NCBI GenBank assembly: GCA_002393955.1 | Contig: DGSK01000030.1 | Location: 1-47,019, forward strand | Length of the DNA: 47,019 nucleotides | Direction of reading: 5' to 3' | Origin: Lachnospiraceae bacterium UBA4364 | Lineage (GTDB): Bacteria > Bacillota > Clostridia > Lachnospirales > Lachnospiraceae | Shown: in pieces, positions 16,005 to 24,309 of the stretch | How positions within the stretch are numbered: position 1 is the stretch's first letter | Layout of the letters: each line of letters opens with the position of its first letter | Notes under the pieces: generated by a model | Database searches by the model: none | Told to the model about the DNA's origin: nothing | Seen by the model: the letters and a program-made list of their open reading frames with translations, nothing else | Program-made: the position numbers and the translations under genes

Positions 16005-18368
16005 TTACAGACCGATCTGATCCGCATAGGGTTCAAAATCCGATCTTGTAAATACTTTACCTACCTTAACAAATTCATACTTTATCGCATTGAGATAATG
16101 TCTCATGCACACTTTACCGTTCGCAGTCTCGTCTGCCGCTGCAAGGAATGCCGCATTGAGGATGCAGTTCTTGATATTACCGCCGGCAAACTCATACTTC
16201 TCTGCCAGGTACCTGATATCCACATCTTCATCCAGAGGAGTGGTCTTGGGGATCGTAGTCCTCCAGAGCATCTCGCGGGTATCCGCATTGGGGAACTGGA
16301 ATTCTACAATGTACTTCATCCTTCGGAAGAAAGCGGGGTCTATGTTGTGCTTATAGTTGGTTGCCAGCACGCACACACCGTCATAAGCTTCCATTTCCTG
16401 GAGGAGCAGCGCGGTTTTATTGTTAGCCGATGCCTGGTTGGATCCGCCATCGTCGGAACGCTTCGCAAATATGGTATCACACTCATCGAAGAAGAGGACG
16501 ACATTACACTTCTTTGCCTCGCGGAATATCATGGAAAGGGATTTTTCCGTTTCACCGACGTACTTATCTACAACCTTTGAAATATCAACCCTGTAAAGCT
16601 CCAGGTTAAGCTCATGCGCTAAAACCTGCGCCATCATGGATTTACCTGTACCGGGAGCTCCGAAGAGCAGGACCGTAAGTCCGCGTCCGTAAGGATACTT
16701 CTTGGTATAATCCCACTGCTCATAAACCTGCTTTTTGAAATTCATCTGCTCTATGGCATGGGTAATAGTCTCTCTCTGGCTTGGATTCATAACGATATCG
16801 TCAAAGCCGAACTTTGCTTCCACTCTGGTAGCTTTCTGTGAAAGTTCGGAGGACATCTGCCTGTTACAGCCCTTGAAAAGATTCTTTCTGGAGATTACCG
16901 TCTCCTTATCCATAAGTGAAAGGTTTCTGGCTTCCTTAAGGGCATCCTTAACCTTTCCGGCAGTAAAGATGAACTTTGTGGACATTTCCAGCAGATCCAC
17001 ATCTTCATCAAAGGAATACTGCTTTGCATAATACTCCCAGCATGCCAGTCGTTCGGTAGTGGTAGGAGCCGGCAGCTCAAATTCCGCAAAGGTCTCTTTC
17101 GTGATCTCCTTCATGGAGATATTAAGCTTGGACATTGCGAAAACGGTAATATTTTTCTCAGTAAGTTTGGAGAAAGCAAGATCCATATACCCGAAAAACT
17201 TTTCCTTTTCCTCTTCCCTGTACTGAAGATCGGTCAGACAGCAGCATGCATTGGTAAGGATACACTCACGGGTAACCGCCCACAGCGCCCTGTTGACAAA
17301 CTGGAAATCATAGTCGAAAAGCTTCTTACAGTTGATGGTAATTGCCCGGAGATTATTCTTCTCACAGAATTTCTTAACGAAGAACTTACGGCCGCTTCCT
17401 TCATCGCCATAATAATAGAAAATCCTGGTACCTTCCGCATAGGCTATTTCCATAGCCTCCAGCACCGTCGCATTAGCCATTATGGGATCGAGCTTCTCGC
17501 CGTCCTTAGTAAGTGTATTGAAAAACCTGGAGTAATCCTCATCCAGCTTGAAGGGGTCTCTTCCGAAAAGGAAGTCGATAACTCTTTTATCCGGCGACAC
17601 CGCAGTAGAGAAAGGCATGCTGTTGACCACATGAAGGTCAAGTATTGGCATGAGCTGCTCAAGGCAGGCACTCATTCCACCGTATGCGCCTGTTACGGAA
17701 AACTTGTCCCCGTAATAAAGTCTTGCGGCAGATTCTATGGTGGGACAGGAAAGTCCTCCATTTTCATTGACGATCTGATATACGCCGGCATAATCAGTCT
17801 GCGTACTGGACAATATCCCGGCAGTAAAACAGAATATGGTAAAAGGCTCAAACTCAAGTTTCTTGCATAATTCGTAAAGCGGAAGTTTTATTCCCTTTTC
17901 AATTGATGCCTCAGCCCTGCCGATAATGAATCCCAGCGTATCATCCGCAGTCATCACGTCAGACCGTGTGGGAATTTCTTTCACTTCCTCTTCATCATCT
18001 ATCGCTTCGGTAAGGCTCGAAAAAAGATCAAGCAGATCATCGCTTATGACCTCGCTCGGTTCACTCTTTTCAACCTTTTTCTTTGTATTACCGTCGTTTT
18101 CCTCATCTGCATCCTCAGATTCTTCAGCGTTCGCCGGCGTGTCATCACCAATAACAAACTTCTCTATCCTCTCGCGGCATACATCGCTGGCAACTTCAAT
18201 ATCGGGATAAAGGACATTCTTATACTGTCCCTGGCCTGTTGAAAAGACGGCCTTCATCCTCTCCAGATATGCGTCTATGCAGGTATTTACACAGTCGAAC
18301 ATATACTGCATAAATTCATTATAATCCGCAAACGGCTTATTTTTCAGTTTATTGCTGTATCGATCCAT
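16005..18368 (-). CDS. CIS AAA+ ATPase (Cis15/Afp15 type)
   Basis: A 787-aa tandem AAA protein. The C-terminal module (about 535-760) is complete: Walker A GAPGTGKS at 570-577, Walker B VVLFFDE at 623-629, sensor-1 Asn in VLATN (about 671) and an arginine pair in FFRRMKY (about 682). The N-terminal module (about 300-470) has a degenerate P-loop GDEGSGRK at 321-328 and is probably structural. An acidic low-complexity stretch lies at 80-130. ATPases of this kind are conserved in afp/pvc-type injection systems and are thought to act in assembly or maturation rather than sheath recycling. A GGGGTGAGGA site precedes the ATG. Confidence 0.92.
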   Translation of the reverse strand: MDRYSNKLKNKPFADYNEFMQYMFDCVNTCIDAYLERMKAVFSTGQGQYKNVLYPDIEVASDVCRERIEKFVIGDDTPANAEESEDADEENDGNTKKKVEKSEPSEVISDDLLDLFSSLTEAIDDEEEVKEIPTRSDVMTADDTLGFIIGRAEASIEKGIKLPLYELCKKLEFEPFTIFCFTAGILSSTQTDYAGVYQIVNENGGLSCPTIESAARLYYGDKFSVTGAYGGMSACLEQLMPILDLHVVNSMPFSTAVSPDKRVIDFLFGRDPFKLDEDYSRFFNTLTKDGEKLDPIMANATVLEAMEIAYAEGTRIFYYYGDEGSGRKFFVKKFCEKNNLRAITINCKKLFDYDFQFVNRALWAVTRECILTNACCCLTDLQYREEEKEKFFGYMDLAFSKLTEKNITVFAMSKLNISMKEITKETFAEFELPAPTTTERLACWEYYAKQYSFDEDVDLLEMSTKFIFTAGKVKDALKEARNLSLMDKETVISRKNLFKGCNRQMSSELSQKATRVEAKFGFDDIVMNPSQRETITHAIEQMNFKKQVYEQWDYTKKYPYGRGLTVLLFGAPGTGKSMMAQVLAHELNLELYRVDISKVVDKYVGETEKSLSMIFREAKKCNVVLFFDECDTIFAKRSDDGGSNQASANNKTALLLQEMEAYDGVCVLATNYKHNIDPAFFRRMKYIVEFQFPNADTREMLWRTTIPKTTPLDEDVDIRYLAEKYEFAGGNIKNCILNAAFLAAADETANGKVCMRHYLNAIKYEFVKVGKVFTRSDFEPYADQIGL

Positions 18369-18401
18369 TAGTCCTCACCCCATCTGTTTCAGAACTCAGT
18401 C

Positions 18402-18611
18402 TTACTGCCTGACTGATTTAAATATCGCATCTCTGTCAAACACCGAAGGTGCCGTATTCAGTGACTTTACATCTTTTTGTGTAAAAACATCATCACTGTC
18501 ATTAAAATACTTCCTGCGTTCGACAGGCTTATACATAAGTGTCTCCTCATCCTCATCAAACACCTGGGACTGTTTTGACTTATTCTTTTGTATCAGCTCA
18601 TCTGCAAGCAT
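18402..18611 (-). CDS. Small acidic first gene of the CIS operon
   Basis: A 69-aa hydrophilic protein of unknown family, without TM or cysteines, rich in Asp, Lys and Ser, with a central YKPVERRKYFNDSDDVFTQK. Its start is set by GGGGGAATCT just before the ATG at 18611; the TTG four codons upstream is less likely. It ends 33 bases before the ATPase start and begins the CIS transcription unit. The 112-base gap upstream is A/T-rich with long A and T runs, but I find no clear TTGACA/TATAAT pair. It may be an ATPase partner or chaperone; function unknown. Confidence 0.6.
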   Translation of the reverse strand: MLADELIQKNKSKQSQVFDEDEETLMYKPVERRKYFNDSDDVFTQKDVKSLNTAPSVFDRDAIFKSVRQ

Positions 18612-18723
18612 AGATTCCCCCAAAAGTTTATAACAAACCTATGCTACATTTTATCACGAATGGTGAAATTTTTTGATTTTTTTTGAAAAAACTGAGGCAT
18701 ATTTACCCATAAAGGGCAGAAGC

Positions 18724-21387
18724 TTACTCATTGGCCTTGAGACTGGCCACCATATCGATCTTCCTTAAGCTCTGTGCCAGAACAATGCTGGTAATGGCCA
18801 TCACAAGGATAGTTCCTGCCGATGCTATGATATATGCGGAAGGATCTATATGGGCATTAAAGTCGTACTCCTCGCCTATTGCAAAGACGAACAGAAAATC
18901 CGTGAAACAATACCCCGCCGGAAGCCCGATGGCTATGCCGCAGAGTGTGATCCAGATATTCTGCATGGTGTATATCTTCATTATTTTAGGAAAGCCAAAT
19001 CCCAGCACCTTGAGTGTCGAGAACTGGTACATCTTCTCATTCATTGAAAGAAGGCCCATATTGTAAATGATGATAAAGCCCAGTGCTCCGGCTACGACAA
19101 TAAACAGGCCTAACATCCCCTGTATCATGGAGAGCATGCCGCTCATCTGTGTCCTGAGGGAAGGAAGCGTACTTATTGCGCTGACACCATCTATATCCTC
19201 ATCATCCACGCCGGTGAGATCAATATCCGTATAGAGAGTATCAGGCTCGTATTTTTCGCCAAGGCTTTCAAAAGCCTGTCTTGTCATGGCAAACTGCTGG
19301 GCCTGGGGATCCCTGTTGGCGGCGGCAATATTGCTTTCATACCAGTCGTCGCTGCCAAGGATATGCCACTTCAGCTTTTTGGTGATATCCAGGTTTTTGT
19401 TCTTTATGAGCTTTTCCGTGGCAAAAAGCGCTCCCGGAGCATTTATGTCGCTGTAAGTTGAACCGGGTATTCCTTCATTTATATCATGAGAAACCTTGTC
19501 ATGATCGCACAAAGCTATCATGCCTTCGGAATCGTTTACAGTGATGACTGATGTCTGCAGCAGCCCGTTGCCATCATAATATTCTATGGCCACGCTCTGA
19601 GTAGTAGCCTTTCCGTATTCCCTGTAGAGATCGCTTTTCTCGACATTTGTTATATCCGAGTCAAAGGTAAGCCTGGATGTAAACCTGAGTATGCCGGAGA
19701 ACTCCCAATCGAGATAATTAAGCATGGAATCTTCCATTCCGTATGCCATCACTATCAGAAGAGTCGAGCCTGCCACGCCTACAATTCCCATAACGGTACG
19801 CGCCTTGCTCCTTGCCACATCCCTTAAGTTCCATTTAACTGCAAAGGAGAGCCTGGACATTATGCCTCCCGGCTTTTCACTCTTCTTTTTCTGCTTGATC
19901 TTGGGCACTTCCAGCCTGAGTGTCTGTGCGGCAGGCTCGGAAAGTATCTTCCTGCTTGAGAAGTAAGTGACTACCGTAACCATAAGGACGATAACCGCTG
20001 CCACAATATAGTTTTTCTCAGCTATGTACAGACCGCCTACCGGCACATCATAAAAGTCCATTTCCTCAGCATAAAGGTTCACGCCAAGAGAAGGTATTCC
20101 CACCGCAAAACCTACGATAACACCGATCAGGCTTACAAAAAAACCGTATGAAATGTAATGCCTGTATATTCTTGAATTGCGGAAGCCCAGAGCCTTCAGC
20201 GCTCCGATCTGCATACGCTGTTTCTTCACGAAACGGTTCATGGTGGTTATTACAGACAATGATGCTATGAAAAGGAAAAGGAACGTAAACATACCCGAAA
20301 AGGTATCTCCCTCTTCAGACTCCGATTTATAAGCCGAATATGATGCACACATATCCCGGCCTGTGACAGAATCCACTGCTTCAATTTCATACAGATCCCT
20401 TTTTATCAGGTCCAGCTTTTTTTCAAATGATCCGTCATCTTTATTTCCGCTGTATATTCCCGGTGCCTCGCCTTCCACATCCACACACACCATCGGATAT
20501 ACATAAGCCTTTTCCAGATTGAAATCGGGATTCAGCGCCTTAATGAACGCATGCTTCTTTTCTTCGCCGGCAGTCTCATCCGCAATGTCAGGGGCCAGCT
20601 CCAGCGCAGTCTCCAGATCCACATCAGGTGACATATCCCCTAACTGAGTCACGAGGATATCCCTCCATGACATACCATTTTCGTGCATCATATTCAGTGA
20701 ATCCCTTGCAGACAGAAATCCCTGTATGGCTTCGCTTTCTATCATATTGTCATACATAGCCTCCTGTGGAAACCATCGCATGGACATATATGCCCAGCCG
20801 TAATCCTCTGCCTGCTGGAAAATAACGGAAGCATCCTGGGTAACGTAGACATGATCCGGAACAGAGATGATCCCCAGGACTTCTTTTGTGATCTCTGCAT
20901 CCTCATACTTAAGCGTTATGATATCCCCAGGATGTATATCACGTGCCTCGGCAAACATACGCCCGAGCCACAGACCGTCCGCATCAGGATCATAATTCTT
21001 CCCTTCCGCCACCCTGAAGCGGTTGACGGAAAGTGTCTTTACGGATGTATCGATAAAAACGCCTTCCATCGGAACCGAAAATGACTCCCTTCGGCCATCG
21101 GCATACTCCACTGTCCCCGTCATGGAAAGGGGCATATAGCGCATGGCCTCCTTTACTCCCTCAACAGACTTTATCTTATCCATATCAGACTCGGAAAATT
21201 CAGATCCTGACAGCCAGAGGTCGGCCAGATTATATTCTGCATACAGCTCGTCTCCGGAAACTTTCATTCCGTCCCCGTATGCGCATATACCTACATATAC
21301 AGCCATTGCAATAGTGACCATGGCAAATATTGTCAAAAATTGCGTGAAATTACTTATTATGTCACGCAGCATTTTTCTGATCAGCAT
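18724..21387 (-). CDS. ABC transporter permease, FtsX/MacB family (887 aa)
   Basis: A duplicated FtsX-type permease. There is one N-terminal TM (about 15-37), a large outside domain (about 40-360), three TMs around residues 375-500 (GMFTFLFLFIASLSVITTMN and YGFFVSLIGVIVGFAVGI), a linker rich in lysine, a second N-terminal TM near 545, a second outside domain and three final TMs. This is the eight-TM arrangement of Gram-positive MacB-like or bacitracin-type permeases. With the ATPase and adaptor encoded just upstream it would move peptides or lipophilic molecules, or do mechanical work on envelope proteins. It is the last gene of its operon, 112 bases before the CIS operon on the same strand. 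Confidence 0.88.
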   Translation of the reverse strand: MLIRKMLRDIISNFTQFLTIFAMVTIAMAVYVGICAYGDGMKVSGDELYAEYNLADLWLSGSEFSESDMDKIKSVEGVKEAMRYMPLSMTGTVEYADGRRESFSVPMEGVFIDTSVKTLSVNRFRVAEGKNYDPDADGLWLGRMFAEARDIHPGDIITLKYEDAEITKEVLGIISVPDHVYVTQDASVIFQQAEDYGWAYMSMRWFPQEAMYDNMIESEAIQGFLSARDSLNMMHENGMSWRDILVTQLGDMSPDVDLETALELAPDIADETAGEEKKHAFIKALNPDFNLEKAYVYPMVCVDVEGEAPGIYSGNKDDGSFEKKLDLIKRDLYEIEAVDSVTGRDMCASYSAYKSESEEGDTFSGMFTFLFLFIASLSVITTMNRFVKKQRMQIGALKALGFRNSRIYRHYISYGFFVSLIGVIVGFAVGIPSLGVNLYAEEMDFYDVPVGGLYIAEKNYIVAAVIVLMVTVVTYFSSRKILSEPAAQTLRLEVPKIKQKKKSEKPGGIMSRLSFAVKWNLRDVARSKARTVMGIVGVAGSTLLIVMAYGMEDSMLNYLDWEFSGILRFTSRLTFDSDITNVEKSDLYREYGKATTQSVAIEYYDGNGLLQTSVITVNDSEGMIALCDHDKVSHDINEGIPGSTYSDINAPGALFATEKLIKNKNLDITKKLKWHILGSDDWYESNIAAANRDPQAQQFAMTRQAFESLGEKYEPDTLYTDIDLTGVDDEDIDGVSAISTLPSLRTQMSGMLSMIQGMLGLFIVVAGALGFIIIYNMGLLSMNEKMYQFSTLKVLGFGFPKIMKIYTMQNIWITLCGIAIGLPAGYCFTDFLFVFAIGEEYDFNAHIDPSAYIIASAGTILVMAITSIVLAQSLRKIDMVASLKANE

Positions 21388-21415
21388 TAGTCCTTTTCTC
21401 TTTCCTTAAATAGAT

Positions 21416-22126
21416 TTACCATGAAACATCGTCTATATCCATAGGCGAAGGGTTTTCTTCCACACTTACGATATGTCCGTTCTTTACCCTTATCACCACG
21501 TCCGCCGTATCAGCGATAAGCGCATTATGCGTAACTATGATCACTGTATTGCTTCCCCTGTCAGCATCACACTGCCTCTTTAGTATCTTTAAAACCATTG
21601 CGCCGGTTGCCGAATCCAGCGCACCGGTAGGCTCGTCGCACAGGAGCAGGGCCGGATTCTTGGCAATGGCCCTGGCGATCGACACTCTCTGCTGCTCGCC
21701 TCCCGAAAGCTGATTCGGGAATTTATAAAAATGATTTTCAAGTCCCACATCCCTTACAGCCTGTTTGGCGTCCACCTTTGTCTTTGTTATCTCTTTTACA
21801 AGCTCCACATTCTCAAGTACTGTAAGAGACGGAAGTATATTATAAAACTGGAAGATAAATCCTATGGTGTGCGCCCTGAAATCGCTTAACTGCCTGTCGC
21901 TGTACTTTGAGATATTCTCGCCGTTTACAATGACATCCCCGCTGGTGGGATTGTCCATGCCTCCGATAAGGTTTAAAAGGGTGGACTTGCCGGCACCTGA
22001 GGGACCAAGGATAACCACAAAGCGTCCCTCTTCTATATTCAGGTCTACATGATCCAGCGCCCGGTACTCCGTCTCGCCTGTCTTATATATTTTTGAAACA
22101 TCTTTTAATACTACTTTGTCTGCCAT
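21416..22126 (-). CDS. ABC transporter ATPase, MacB/LolD type
   Basis: A 236-aa nucleotide-binding subunit with all motifs: Walker A GPSGAGKS, Q-loop FIFQFYNILP, signature LSGGEQQR, Walker B LLLCDEPTGALD and the H-loop His in IIVTHNA. The family energises FtsX/MacB-like permeases for export or mechanotransmission. The N-terminus (KDVSKIYKTGETEYRALDHV) is typical. AGGATGAGTGAAAA precedes the ATG. It lies between adaptor and permease genes, giving the order adaptor-ATPase-permease that is standard for these exporters. Confidence 0.95.
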   Translation of the reverse strand: MADKVVLKDVSKIYKTGETEYRALDHVDLNIEEGRFVVILGPSGAGKSTLLNLIGGMDNPTSGDVIVNGENISKYSDRQLSDFRAHTIGFIFQFYNILPSLTVLENVELVKEITKTKVDAKQAVRDVGLENHFYKFPNQLSGGEQQRVSIARAIAKNPALLLCDEPTGALDSATGAMVLKILKRQCDADRGSNTVIIVTHNALIADTADVVIRVKNGHIVSVEENPSPMDIDDVSW

Positions 22127-22133
22127 TTTTCAC

Positions 22134-22316
22134 TCATCCTATATCATGTGTCCCGGACAGCCGAAACAACCGGGCACAGTTGTCATCAGCATCCGCAGCT
22201 CTGACCGTTACATCCACGATGTAACATGCAGGTGCCGCGCAGTCTGCTGTATCTGCAATGCTGTCTGTATGCTCTGCCAAGGCCGCTACATCCGTGGTAT
22301 TATCTGTGTGCGCTGC
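22134..22316 (-). other. In-frame 60-codon open tail after the adaptor gene stop
   Basis: After the adaptor stop codon (TAA at 22317-22319) the same frame stays open for 60 codons to a TGA seven bases before the ATPase start. The predicted residues are Ala/Asp/Thr-rich (for example AAHTDNTTDVAALAEHTD) and continue the composition of the adaptor C-terminus (SSVDVAD). This fits a tail cut off by a recent nonsense change or a duplication-derived extension. No independent start or ribosome binding site is apparent. Confidence 0.45.
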
Positions 22317-23876
22317 TTAATCCGCAACATCCACGCTGCTTCCGACATACTCCATGTAGTTTGCGGCTTCCGTTATGTAGGAAGTACCATTCTTTACATC
22401 TTTTCCTTCTATGACGCTCATATTCTTTCCGGAATAAATGATAGTCACAGCCGATTTATTCACAGCCACCTTTCCGTTGTCCCCGGAAGCCGTCAGTATG
22501 TATTTCTCACCGTCCTCATCCGTGAATACCGCCTCATTGGGAACGGCAATGCAGTTTTCCTTTGAATATACGGAAAACTCCGCTTCGGCATTCATGCCTA
22601 TCCGGATCTTTTCATCGGGACTGTCAATTTTCACGGTCACCTTGTAATCCGCATCTTCGCCGGAGGTATCGGTCTTGCCGGAAGCATTCTTATATGCGGA
22701 TTCGGCAACACGTCCGACGCTGCCGCCGTATGTGTCTGAATTATCTGCCTTAGGTGTGACAAGTACCGACATATTCTCGGAGATACTGTTTATATCCTTC
22801 TCCGGTACTTTCGCTGTAAGCACCAGATCTTTGGTATCTTCTATAACAAAGAGCACTCCGGTAGAGTTTTCTCCCACCTCGATATTTACCGCCGTTACGG
22901 TTCCGGAAAAATCAGCCAGGATCTGGGCATCCAGAAGCTTTTTCTGAAGCTGGGCCATCTGTATTTCTTCAACTGTAAGATCCCCTGTAATCCTTGCCTG
23001 CTCGATTGCATCCGCACTTAAGGCCCTCGCATTTTCCAGAGCCCTTACCGCTGCATTATAGGCAGTCTGGGCAGTTATGTAATTAAGCTCCGCATCCTCT
23101 GCACTCTTGGCATAATCAGCCAGGCGGAGGTCACTCTGGCGCAGAAGATTTTCCCTGCTCTGTACTGCCTGAACATATGCAAGGTTTGCACTGTCCACCG
23201 CATCCTCGGCTTTTTCCTTTTCTATATCGCTTACTCCATGCTCGTCATCCAGCTCGCTCTGCATGGACTTTGCCTGCTGTATTGCATTGGCAGCCTGCGC
23301 CACTGCCTGGTCTGCTGCCACAAGTGTCGGATCCATTCCAAGATTCAGTGATTCCTTGTAATCATCATAGGCTTTTTGTGCGGACTCATAAGTTTCCCGA
23401 GCCATCTGGAGGTTAGCCATAGCTTCCACAAGATTTGCATCCGTTCCGTTGGTCAGCCCCTCCGTATATATATTGTACTGGTGCCGCGCAGCCTCTACAT
23501 TTGTAGAAGCGCTTCTTTCAGTCAGATCCATCGCTGCCTGCTTGACCTCAATCTGTTCTTCTATGGATTCCGTATCAAGTACACACAGCAGGTCTCCGGC
23601 AGATACCCGGTCCCCCTCCTCGACCAATATCTTTTCAACCGGAAGGGTAAGCGTGGAATAGACATAACAGGGCTTTGCACATTCCACAGTTCCGTCAGCC
23701 TTTACATACTCCGTAAAATCCGCAGCTTCCATAGTCCCTATGCTGCCTGATGGTATGCCGTCCTTTTTCCCGCATCCGGTAAAAGCAAGCAGTGTTAATG
23801 CTGAATACATACCAAGGATCAGGACAGCTTTCTTTTTGATTTTTTTTAAACTTTTTCTCTCTGCCATATTTTTCAT
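22317..23876 (-). CDS. Lipoprotein membrane-fusion (adaptor) protein, MacA/HlyD type
   Basis: A 519-aa adaptor. Its N-terminus is lysine-rich, then LTLLAFTGC forms a lipobox, so the mature protein should be lipid-anchored on the outer face of the membrane. The split lipoyl domain is visible (VEKILVEEGDRVSAGDLLCV and, after the coiled coil, DFSGTVTAVNIEVGENSTG), flanking a long helical hairpin (about 110-330). Beta-barrel and membrane-proximal domains follow (IRIGMNAEAEFSVY, AVPNEAVF). The start at 23876 has GGAGG eight bases upstream; the ATG at 23891 contains that site and is rejected. It works with the ATPase and permease encoded next. The coiled-coil hairpin is longer than in many Gram-positive adaptors. 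Confidence 0.9.
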   Translation of the reverse strand: MKNMAERKSLKKIKKKAVLILGMYSALTLLAFTGCGKKDGIPSGSIGTMEAADFTEYVKADGTVECAKPCYVYSTLTLPVEKILVEEGDRVSAGDLLCVLDTESIEEQIEVKQAAMDLTERSASTNVEAARHQYNIYTEGLTNGTDANLVEAMANLQMARETYESAQKAYDDYKESLNLGMDPTLVAADQAVAQAANAIQQAKSMQSELDDEHGVSDIEKEKAEDAVDSANLAYVQAVQSRENLLRQSDLRLADYAKSAEDAELNYITAQTAYNAAVRALENARALSADAIEQARITGDLTVEEIQMAQLQKKLLDAQILADFSGTVTAVNIEVGENSTGVLFVIEDTKDLVLTAKVPEKDINSISENMSVLVTPKADNSDTYGGSVGRVAESAYKNASGKTDTSGEDADYKVTVKIDSPDEKIRIGMNAEAEFSVYSKENCIAVPNEAVFTDEDGEKYILTASGDNGKVAVNKSAVTIIYSGKNMSVIEGKDVKNGTSYITEAANYMEYVGSSVDVAD

Positions 23877-23902
23877 AGTTATCCTCCACACCTGTCGTAA
23901 AC

Positions 23903-23918
23903 TTTGTACATTTGTACA
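23903..23918. promoter_or_regulatory. Tandem 8-bp repeat in the adaptor leader
   Basis: Two adjacent copies of TTTGTACA lie in the roughly 110-base 5' leader of the adaptor gene, downstream of the predicted transcription start. Each contains the palindrome TGTACA. A second regulator-binding site is possible but nothing more can be said from one locus. Confidence 0.3.
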
Positions 23919-23981
23919 TATATAACTATTCAGAACATGTTAATTATTACGGTTTTGAAATACCATTCAAAAACCTCTGGA

Positions 23982-24011
23982 ACAATAGTTAGTATATGCT
24001 AACTATTGTTT
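23982..24011. promoter_or_regulatory. Operator palindrome over the MacAB-like promoter
   Basis: Twelve-base arms AACAATAGTTAG/CTAACTATTGTT flank a 6-base centre. The palindrome covers the -10 box and most of the spacer of the promoter, so a bound protein would block RNA polymerase. The core TTAG-N6-CTAA is common among MarR-family operators; the regulator gene is not in the window. Confidence 0.7.
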
Positions 24012-24020
24012 GTTGTCAAG
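23992..24020 (-). promoter_or_regulatory. Promoter of the adaptor-ATPase-permease operon
   Basis: On the minus strand TTGACA (24015-24020) is followed after 17 bases by TATACT (23992-23997), a near-perfect housekeeping sigma promoter. It would start transcription near 23985, about 110 bases before the adaptor start. Confidence 0.8.
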
Positions 24021-24080
24021 TCGTATATTTTTATTATGCTAATTTGAGCAATTTAACTAAATTTAATTTGCTGAAACCGC

Positions 24081-24100
24081 AAATTAGGATATTCTAATTT
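24081..24100. promoter_or_regulatory. Second TTAG-N6-CTAA palindrome upstream of promoter
   Basis: AAATTAG and CTAATTT arms with a 6-base centre repeat the core pattern of the operator at 23982-24011, about 90 bases away. Two sites with the same core and spacing support a single regulator that may bind cooperatively. The DNA between them is strongly A/T-rich. Confidence 0.5.
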
Positions 24101-24105
24101 TCAGA

Positions 24106-24235
24106 GACTAAAACTTCCCACACCGTGTAGTCTTGTCTGACGGTGTTTTAGGTGAGCAGTGCGAACGGCACCACCGTCAGGCAAGCTACCGGTGTGAGGA
24201 AGTTAGTGGTATAAAGCAAGTGGGAAGTTTTAGTC
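24106..24235. mobile_element. 130-bp inverted-repeat (MITE-like) element
   Basis: Perfect 16-bp ends (GACTAAAACTTCCCAC and its complement) enclose a second, imperfect inverted repeat (24119-24145 with 24172-24196, sharing CTGACGGTG). Together they give a long hairpin with a short G/C-rich loop. The segment inside the right end contains GGAAGTTAGT, a degraded copy of the end sequence. No coding frame fits. The same end sequence occurs at both window edges, so it is a multi-copy element, most like a non-autonomous transposon or a REP-type unit. It sits between the convergent end of the sialic/pseudaminic-type gene pair and the MacAB-like promoter. Confidence 0.65.
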
Positions 24236-24245
24236 AGAGAAATAT

Positions 24246-24288
24246 AAAAAAAATTCCCCCACCGGCAGCTGAGCTGTCGATGCAGGAA
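24246..24288 (-). terminator. Rho-independent terminator after the YgjP-like gene
   Basis: A stem with two small symmetrical internal loops (outer TTCC/GGAA, inner CAGCT/AGCTG) is followed on the minus strand by eight U residues. It would end the rib-downstream pair pseI-ygjP. Confidence 0.55.
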
Positions 24289-24309
24289 GAGGTTTAACAG
24301 TGATTTATG

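Noticed and set aside
91..18611. Prophage or R-type bacteriocin instead of an eCIS
   Set aside because: No terminase, capsid, integrase, holin or lysin genes; DUF4255, DUF4280 and the AAA+ ATPase are eCIS markers.
18612..18723. Terminator or promoter between permease gene and CIS operon
   Set aside because: A/T runs and a weak CCC/GGG hairpin are present but no convincing stem plus U-tract or -35/-10 pair could be set.
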